Under the pieces are notes generated by a model. The model did no database searches. It had not been told where the DNA came from and saw only the letters and a list, made by a program, of their open reading frames with translations. The translations under genes and the position numbers were made by a program. 64,000 nucleotides of DNA from Xanthomonas cissicola. Its GTDB lineage: Bacteria > Pseudomonadota > Gammaproteobacteria > Xanthomonadales > Xanthomonadaceae. The DNA lies in contig NZ_VZPL01000015.1 of assembly GCF_008801575.1 (NCBI RefSeq), forward strand, positions 1 to 64,000, written 5' to 3'. Positions 58,017-64,000 of the stretch are shown in pieces (the first letter of the stretch is position 1; every line of letters begins with the position of its first letter).

Positions 58017-59387
58017 GTGCGCCTTTTGAAACTGTTGATGTTGGCCGTCGCCCTGTGTGCAGGTGCGACGGGATGCGAACGCTCCGATCCGGGCAAGACC
58101 ACGGTGCGGTTCTGGGCGATGGGCAAGGAGGCCGAAGTGGTCGCCGAGCTGGTGGCCGATTTCGAAAAGCAGAACCCCACCATCCATGTGGATGTGCAGA
58201 ACATCCCAATGACCGCGGCGCACGAAAAACTGCTGACCGCCTTTGCCGCCGACGGCCTGCCGGACGTGTGTCAGCTCGGAAACACCTGGCTGCCGGAATT
58301 TGCGCTGCTGGATACGCTGGAGCCGATGCAGCCGTACGTGGCGCGCTCCAAGATCGTCGACCCGGCCGATTATTTCCCTGGCGTGTGGGACACCAATCTG
58401 GTCGACGGCACGCTGTACGGCGTGCCGTGGTATGTGGACACGCGCCTGCTGTTCTATCGCAAGGACCTGCTGCGCGAGGCCGGCTACAGCCAGATGCCCA
58501 AGACCTGGGCCGAGATGGAACAGGTGATGGCCGCGATCAAGCGCAAGGTCGGCCCCGACCGCTACGCCATCCTGATGCCGCTCAACGAATTCGAGCAGCA
58601 ATTGTCGTTCGCGCTGCAGCAGGACGACCGCCTGCTGCGCGACCATGACAACTACGGCAATTTCCGTGGCGCCGGTTTCCGCAAGGCGCTGGGCTTCTAC
58701 GACAACCTGTATCAGCAGGGCTGGGCGCCCAAGGTCTCAGAGACCCAGGTCTCCAATGTCTGGTACGAATTCTTCAACGGCTATTACGCGTTCTATCTGT
58801 CCGGCCCGTGGAACGTGCGCGAGTTCAAGCTGCGCCAGCCGCCGGGCATGGAAGGCAACTGGGGCACGGCGCCATTGCCGGGGCCCAATGGCCTGGGTGC
58901 CGGCATTGCCGGCGGTTCCAGCCTGGTGATCTTCAAGTCCTCGCAACACAAGGACGCCAGCTGGAAGCTGATCGAATATCTGTCGCAGCCGCAGGTGCAG
59001 GCGCGTTTCCACGCCATCATCGGCGACCTGCCGCCGCGTCGCAGTACCTGGAAGCTGCCCTCGCTGGCCAACGACGCACTGGCGCATGCCTTCGGCGACC
59101 AGCTGGAGCGTGTCAAGGCCACGCCCAAGGTGCTGGAGTGGGAACGCATCGTGCAGGAAATGCGTCTGGTGACCGAGCGCGTGGTGCGCGGCGGGCAATC
59201 GCACGACGCCGCCGTGCAGGAACTGGATCAACGCGTGGACGAAATTCTGGCCAAGCGCCGCTGGATCTTCGAGCAGGAGGGCGGGCATGTCGGCCCGGCC
59301 GGTGACACGGCCCAGCCGGTAGTGAGGCCAGCTGCTGCAGACACCACCGCGCCAGCCGCCGCATCGGACCAGGGAGCCGCACGATGA
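58017..59387 (+). CDS. Sugar ABC transporter substrate-binding lipoprotein
   Basis: 456 residues. Lipoprotein signal LLMLAVALCAGATGCER (lipobox GATGC), then a family 1 solute-binding fold: RFWAMGKEAEVVAELVADFE, GLPDVCQLGNTWLPEF, YGVPWYVDTRLLFYRKDLL, FYLSGPWNVREF and GGSSLVIFKSSQHKDASWKLIEYL. It should capture oligosaccharides and deliver them to the two permeases. GTG start at 58017, 3 bp after the lipoprotein gene. The last ~45 residues are an Ala/Pro/Thr tail. Overlaps the next gene by 4 nt. Confidence 0.92.
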   Translation: MRLLKLLMLAVALCAGATGCERSDPGKTTVRFWAMGKEAEVVAELVADFEKQNPTIHVDVQNIPMTAAHEKLLTAFAADGLPDVCQLGNTWLPEFALLDTLEPMQPYVARSKIVDPADYFPGVWDTNLVDGTLYGVPWYVDTRLLFYRKDLLREAGYSQMPKTWAEMEQVMAAIKRKVGPDRYAILMPLNEFEQQLSFALQQDDRLLRDHDNYGNFRGAGFRKALGFYDNLYQQGWAPKVSETQVSNVWYEFFNGYYAFYLSGPWNVREFKLRQPPGMEGNWGTAPLPGPNGLGAGIAGGSSLVIFKSSQHKDASWKLIEYLSQPQVQARFHAIIGDLPPRRSTWKLPSLANDALAHAFGDQLERVKATPKVLEWERIVQEMRLVTERVVRGGQSHDAAVQELDQRVDEILAKRRWIFEQEGGHVGPAGDTAQPVVRPAAADTTAPAAASDQGAAR

Positions 59388-60268
59388 TGAAGCGTAATTC
59401 CGTCGCCGGCTGGGTGTTCGCCGCGCCGTCGATCTTGGTGCTGGGCATGTTCTTTGGCGTGCCGGTGTTCGCCGCGCTGGTGCTCAGCGTGACCGACTTC
59501 GACCTGTATGCATTGGCCGACAGCAGCCATCTGCGCTTTGTCGGCCTGGGCAACTACATCGACCTGCTGCAGACGCCGCTGTTCTGGAAGTCGCTGTGGA
59601 ACACCACATATTTCGTGCTGCTGGGCGTGCCGATGTCGATCGGCGTGTCGCTGGGCGCGGCGCTGTTGCTCAACGCCAAGGCCTCGCGCTTCAAGGCGCT
59701 GTTCCGTACCGCCTTGTTCGCGCCGGTGGTGACCACGTTGGTGGCGGTGGCGGTGATCTGGCGCTACCTGTTCCATATCAAGTACGGCCTGGTGAACTTC
59801 GGCCTGGCCCAGTTGGGGATCGCCCCAATCGACTGGCTGGGCGACCCGCGTTGGGCGATGCCCACCATCATGCTGTTCGCGGTGTGGAAGAACTTCGGCT
59901 ACAACATGGTGATCTTCCTGGCCGGGCTGCAGGCGATCCCGCAGGACTTGTACGAAGCTGCGCGCATCGATGGCGCTTCACGCTGGAAGCAGTTCCTGCA
60001 CATCACCGTGCCGATGCTCGGCCCGGTGCTGATGGTGGTCGGCGTGATCACCATTTCCGGTTACTTCCAGCTGTTCGCCGAACCCTACGTGATGACCCGC
60101 GGCGACCCGCTGCAAAGCACCGTCAGCGTGCTGTATTTCATGTTCGAAGAAGGCTTCAAATGGTGGAACCTCGGCCGCGCCTCGGCGGTGGCGTTCCTGT
60201 TGTTCCTCATCATTCTGGCGGTGACCACCGTGATGCTGCGCTTTGGCCGCAAGAAGGACCTGATATGA
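59384..60268 (+). CDS. Sugar ABC transporter permease, MalF-like
   Basis: 294 residues, six helices. The cytoplasmic EAA loop reads EAARIDGASRWKQFLHI, the site that docks the ATPase. Family 1 (MalF/UgpA type) sugar permease; N-terminus AGWVFAAPSILVLGMFFGV. Start at 59384 (MMKR) or 59387; the ATG overlaps the binding-protein stop by 4 nt. Confidence 0.92.
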   Translation: MMKRNSVAGWVFAAPSILVLGMFFGVPVFAALVLSVTDFDLYALADSSHLRFVGLGNYIDLLQTPLFWKSLWNTTYFVLLGVPMSIGVSLGAALLLNAKASRFKALFRTALFAPVVTTLVAVAVIWRYLFHIKYGLVNFGLAQLGIAPIDWLGDPRWAMPTIMLFAVWKNFGYNMVIFLAGLQAIPQDLYEAARIDGASRWKQFLHITVPMLGPVLMVVGVITISGYFQLFAEPYVMTRGDPLQSTVSVLYFMFEEGFKWWNLGRASAVAFLLFLIILAVTTVMLRFGRKKDLI

Positions 60269-61101
60269 GCCGTGAAGTTGGCCAATCGCGCTGGAATGCC
60301 GTGCTGATCAACGGCGGCCTGCTGGTGCTGGCGGTGATCAGCCTGGCGCCGCTGCTGTGGATGCTGTCGGTGTCGTTCATGCCCACTGGCGAGGCCAGCC
60401 GGTTTCCGCCGCCGATGCTGCCCTCGGCGTTCACCACGGCCAACTATCACGAGCTGTTCGCGCGCACCGGCATGGCGCGCAACTTCGCCAACAGCCTGTT
60501 GGTGTCCGGGCTGATCACGCTCGGGTCGTTGCTGGTCAACACCATGGCCGGTTATGCGTTCGCCAAGCTGCAGTTCGTCGGCCGCGAGCGCATCTTCAAG
60601 ATCCTGATGGCGGCGTTGGTGATCCCGGCGCAGGTGGCGATGCTGCCGCTGTTCCTGCTGATGAAGCAGCTGCATCTGGTCAACAACATCGGCGGGGTGG
60701 TGGTGCCGGCGTTGGCCACGGTCTTCGGCATCTTCCTGGTGCGTCAGTACGCGCGCAGCATTCCGGACGAATTGATCGAGGCTGCGCGCATCGACGGCGC
60801 CAGCGAGATGCGCATCTTCTTCCAGATCGTGTTGCCGATGCTCAAGCCGGTGCTGGTCACCTTGACCATCTTCACTTTCATGGGCTCGTGGAACGATTTC
60901 ATGTGGCCGCTGATCGTGCTGACCGACCAGGAGCAATACACCTTGCCGGTGGCGCTGGCTGCGCTGTCGCGCGAGCACATCATGGACGTGGAATTGATGA
61001 TGGCCGGTGCAGTGGTGACGGTGATTCCGGTGCTGCTATTGTTCCTGGCGCTGCAGCGTTACTACATCCAAGGTCTTCTGCTGGGGAGTGTGAAGGGGTG
61101 A
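60265..61101 (+). CDS. Sugar ABC transporter permease, MalG-like
   Basis: 278 residues, six helices, EAA loop EAARIDGASEMRIFFQIV. MalG/UgpE-type partner of the upstream permease. N-terminus NAVLINGGLLVLAVISLAPL with MLSVSFMPTGEA. Start at 60265 overlaps the MalF-like stop; its stop overlaps the next GTG. No ATP-binding gene is in the operon within the window; the ATPase may be shared or lie downstream. Confidence 0.92.
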   Translation: MSREVGQSRWNAVLINGGLLVLAVISLAPLLWMLSVSFMPTGEASRFPPPMLPSAFTTANYHELFARTGMARNFANSLLVSGLITLGSLLVNTMAGYAFAKLQFVGRERIFKILMAALVIPAQVAMLPLFLLMKQLHLVNNIGGVVVPALATVFGIFLVRQYARSIPDELIEAARIDGASEMRIFFQIVLPMLKPVLVTLTIFTFMGSWNDFMWPLIVLTDQEQYTLPVALAALSREHIMDVELMMAGAVVTVIPVLLLFLALQRYYIQGLLLGSVKG

Positions 61102-64000
61102 AACCAGTGTTCCTGCGACTGTGTGCCATGGCCGCTTTCGTTACGTCTGCGGGCGCGGCGCAGGCGCAGGAGCGCGTGCTCGACGGCTTCAACGACATCG
61201 GTGCCTGGCGCCTGGTGGTGTCCAACCAGGTCAGCGGCTCGCTGCGGCCGGTAGCCACCACCTCCGGTGGGCATGCCTTGTGTCTGGATTACAACTTCAA
61301 CGGCGTCGCCGGCTATGTCGGCATTCGCCGCAATCTGCCCATCGAGTACCCGGACAATTACCGGCTCGGGTTTGCGTTGCGCGGCGAATCGCCGTCCAAC
61401 GATCTGCAGCTCAAGCTGATCGATGCCAGCGGCGACAACGTGTGGTGGGTCAACCGCCCCGGCTTTGCTTTCCCCAAGAACTGGACCACGGTCAGCTACC
61501 GTAAGCGCAATATCGAAAAAGCCTGGGGCCCAGGTCAGGACAAGCAGCTGCGCAGCAGCGCCGATGTGGAGTTCACCATCTACAACAAGGTCGGCGGCAA
61601 GGGCACGGTGTGCTTGGACCGGCTCACGCTCACGCCGCTGCCACCTGAAGACACCTCGCCGCTCCAGGCCAAGGCCATCACCGACACCGCGCCTGCGCTG
61701 GAACAGCGCCTGGCCGATGGCAAGCCGGACACGTTCTGGCTCAGCGGCGCGGTCAAGCAACAGACGGTCACGCTGGATCTGGGCAAGGTGCGCGAGTTCG
61801 GCGGTGCGGTGGTGCAGTGGGTTCCGGGACTGCAGGCCTCGCAATATGTGGTGCGTTCGTCCAGCGACGGACGGAGCTGGCGCGACCTGCGTACCGTCAC
61901 TGCCGGCGCGGGCGGCACCGATTGGCTGGCGCTTCCCGATACTGAGGCACGCTACCTGCGTTTCGATCTCAAGGACGGCCCCAACTGGCGCTATGGCATC
62001 AAGGAAGTGCAGTTGCAGCCGCTGGCATTCGCCGCAACGCCCAACGACTTCATCAAGTCGCTGGCCGCGCAGCTACCGCGCGGGAGTTATCCGCGCGGCT
62101 TCTCCGGCGAGCAGCCGTACTGGACCATACTGGGCCTGGATGGCGGCACCGAGCAGGGCCTCATTGGCGAAGACGGTGCGGTGGAAGTCGGCAAGGGCGG
62201 TTTCAGCATCGAGCCGTTCGTAGTGACCGGCGGCAAGGTGTTGCACTGGTCCGATGTCAGCAGCGAGCAAAGCCTGCAGGACGATTACCTGCCGATTCCC
62301 AGCGTCGATTGGCACCACGACCTGATGAATCTGCGTGTCACTGCCTTCGTGCAGGGCACCCCCGATCAGGCGCAACTGGTCGCGCGTTACCAACTGCACA
62401 ACACCGGCAAGGACGCGCGCGAGTTCACCTTGGCGTTGGCCGTGCGTCCGTTTCAGGTCAACCCGCCGGCACAGTTTCTCAACACCCTGGGTGGCATCAG
62501 CCGCATCGAGCAACTCGCAGTGGATGGTGGCCAGGTCAGCGTCAACGGCAAGCCGCGGGTGTTCGCTGCACAGCGGCCGGATGCCGGCTTTGCGAGCGCC
62601 TTCGACAGCGGCATGGACGTCAGCCATCTCACTGCGGCCACGCCGCCGACAGTCACCCAGGTGAAGGACGAAACCGGGCTGGCGTCGGGCGTGCTGTTGT
62701 ATCGCTGGAAGTTGGAGCCTGGCCAACGCCGTGAAGTGGCCTTGGTCATTCCGCAAACCGGCGCCGCGCAGCTGCCGGCGGGCTTCGATGCCGACACCGC
62801 GCAGCAGCGGGTGGCGCAGCAGTGGCGCAGCAAGCTCGATCGCGTGCGCATCAGTGTGCCGGCCGAAGGCAAGCCGGTGGTCGATACCTTGCGCACCGCG
62901 CTGGCGCACATGCTGATCTCGCGCATCGGCCCGCGCCTGCAGCCGGGCACGCGCTCGTATTCGCGTAGCTGGATCCGCGACGGCGCGATGATTTCCGAAG
63001 GGCTGTTGCGGCTGGGTCGCGAAGACGTGGTGCGCGACTATGTGGACTGGTTTGCGCCGTATCAGTTCGCCGACGGCATGGTGCCGTGCTGCGTGGACGA
63101 CCGCGGCAGCGACCCGGTGCCGGAGAACGACAGCCACGGTGAGCTGATCTACAACATCGCCGAGTACTACCGCTATACCGGCGACAAGGCCTTCCTGGAA
63201 AAGATGTGGCCGCATGTCACAGGTACCTACGACTACATGGAAACGCTGCGCGCCAGCGAGCGCACCGAAGAAAACTTCATGCGTAACCCGGCCTTCTACG
63301 GGATGATGCCGGTGTCGATCAGTCACGAAGGCTATTCGGCCAAGCCGGTGCATTCGTATTGGGACAACTTCTGGGCACTGCGCGGCTACAAGGACGCGGC
63401 GATGCTGGCCGGTGCGCTGGACAAGCCAGAGGAGGTGGCCCGCTTCAGCACCGCACGCGATGAATTCAGCGGCGATCTGATCGCATCGTTGGGTTCGGCG
63501 GTGCGTCAGCACAACCTCGACTTCGTGCCGGGTTCGGCGGAACTGGGCGACTTCGATGCGACCTCGACCACCATTGCGTTGACGCCAGGCGGCGAGCAGC
63601 AACGCCTGCCGCAGGATCTGCTGACCAAGACCTTCGAGCGTTACTGGAAGGAATTCTCCGACCGCCGCGACGGCAAGCGCGAATGGAAGGACTACACGCC
63701 CTACGAGTGGCGCAACGTGGCCGCATTCGTGCGCCTGGGCTGGCGCGACCGCGCCTGGGACGCGACCGCGTTCTTCTTCAAGGACCGCGCGCCACAACCC
63801 TGGAACCAATGGGCCGAAGTGGTCTCGCGCACGCCGCGCACACCGTTCTTCGTCGGCGATCTGCCGCATGCCTGGGTCGCCTCGGACTTCGTACGCTCGG
63901 TGCTGGACATGTTCGCCTACGGCCGCGAATCCGATGCCAGCCTGGTCATCGCTGCCGGCACGCCGACGCGCTGGTTCGAAGGCAAGGGGATTGGCATCGC
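61098..64000 (+). CDS. Large secreted glycosidase-like protein with discoidin domain (partial)
   Basis: The frame starts at GTG 61098 (overlapping the permease stop, GTGA) and stays open to the window edge, at least 967 codons. A signal peptide (LRLCAMAAFVTSAGAAQAQ) is followed by a carbohydrate-binding-like beta domain (DGFNDIGAWRL; LDYNFNGVAGYVGIRR), an F5/8 type C (discoidin) domain around residues 190-320, and a long C-terminal part with (alpha/alpha)6-hairpin features: RSYSRSWIRDGAMISEGLLR, DDRGSDPVPENDSHGELIYN and FVPGSAELGDFDATST. This suggests a glycoside hydrolase acting on the same polymer; I cannot name the family. Translation coupling places it in the transporter operon. The end is missing. 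Confidence 0.82.
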   Translation, partial: MKPVFLRLCAMAAFVTSAGAAQAQERVLDGFNDIGAWRLVVSNQVSGSLRPVATTSGGHALCLDYNFNGVAGYVGIRRNLPIEYPDNYRLGFALRGESPSNDLQLKLIDASGDNVWWVNRPGFAFPKNWTTVSYRKRNIEKAWGPGQDKQLRSSADVEFTIYNKVGGKGTVCLDRLTLTPLPPEDTSPLQAKAITDTAPALEQRLADGKPDTFWLSGAVKQQTVTLDLGKVREFGGAVVQWVPGLQASQYVVRSSSDGRSWRDLRTVTAGAGGTDWLALPDTEARYLRFDLKDGPNWRYGIKEVQLQPLAFAATPNDFIKSLAAQLPRGSYPRGFSGEQPYWTILGLDGGTEQGLIGEDGAVEVGKGGFSIEPFVVTGGKVLHWSDVSSEQSLQDDYLPIPSVDWHHDLMNLRVTAFVQGTPDQAQLVARYQLHNTGKDAREFTLALAVRPFQVNPPAQFLNTLGGISRIEQLAVDGGQVSVNGKPRVFAAQRPDAGFASAFDSGMDVSHLTAATPPTVTQVKDETGLASGVLLYRWKLEPGQRREVALVIPQTGAAQLPAGFDADTAQQRVAQQWRSKLDRVRISVPAEGKPVVDTLRTALAHMLISRIGPRLQPGTRSYSRSWIRDGAMISEGLLRLGREDVVRDYVDWFAPYQFADGMVPCCVDDRGSDPVPENDSHGELIYNIAEYYRYTGDKAFLEKMWPHVTGTYDYMETLRASERTEENFMRNPAFYGMMPVSISHEGYSAKPVHSYWDNFWALRGYKDAAMLAGALDKPEEVARFSTARDEFSGDLIASLGSAVRQHNLDFVPGSAELGDFDATSTTIALTPGGEQQRLPQDLLTKTFERYWKEFSDRRDGKREWKDYTPYEWRNVAAFVRLGWRDRAWDATAFFFKDRAPQPWNQWAEVVSRTPRTPFFVGDLPHAWVASDFVRSVLDMFAYGRESDASLVIAAGTPTRWFEGKGIGI

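Overview
The window reads as a chromosomal segment of a Xanthomonas-type gammaproteobacterium. Evidence: high GC, an arginine cluster built on acetylornithine transcarbamylase (ArgF'), N-acetylcitrulline deacetylase and a fused N-acetylglutamate synthase/kinase, an alpha-amino acid ester hydrolase like the X. citri enzyme, a TonB-receptor/LacI/glycoside-hydrolase locus, and intergenic GGGAATC-type repeats. These identifications come from reading the proteins and recalled family knowledge; no database search was run.

Layout. 1-3.1 kb: ethanolamine genes (permease, eutB, eutC) on the minus strand, with eutC cut by the end of an IS3-family element. 3.5-11.3 kb: mostly minus-strand housekeeping genes (VOC protein, M23 peptidase, dihydroorotase, yidD, an MFS exporter, sufE, cysS), with a lysine/alanine/proline-rich DksA-like gene on the plus strand. 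11.4-23.3 kb: a plus-strand arginine/proline block (argF', argG, GNAT, argE', argA/B fusion, GNAT, argC, argH, yciI-like, proB, proA). It is preceded by a 33-codon reading frame with clustered Arg codons and mutually exclusive antiterminator/terminator pairings, which looks like a classical arginine attenuator. 23.7-27 kb: the ester hydrolase, an MFS transporter and tRNA-Pro(CGG). 27-33.6 kb: divergent cydABX and cydDC around a perfect FNR-type box; cydA carries an in-frame stop exactly at the conserved Q-loop glutamate. 33.7-43 kb: a cold-shock/DUF1294 fusion, metX and a complete minus-strand ccmABCDEFGHI cluster. 43-46.7 kb: an aminotransferase/omega-amidase pair, a glutaminyl cyclase and an unknown secreted protein. 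47-50.8 kb: rluB, scpB and scpA, where scpB has a frameshift in its acidic tail. 51.2-51.8 kb: yciI and bolA. 52-64 kb: a carbohydrate-uptake locus (LacI regulator with operators, Oar-like TonB receptor, GH144-like lipoprotein, ABC binding protein, two permeases and a large secreted enzyme running off the window).

How the genes work together. The arginine block gives the acetylated-intermediate route from glutamate to arginine, and proBA uses the same glutamate pool. The ccm and cyd clusters supply c-type cytochromes and cytochrome bd, although bd appears disabled by the cydA stop. The last locus would bind a glucan at the outer membrane, cut it in the periplasm, import oligosaccharides and be induced by release of the LacI protein. 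The most interesting signals are the putative arginine attenuator, the cydA nonsense codon, the LacI operators of the glucan locus and the degenerate zinc finger of the DksA-like protein.
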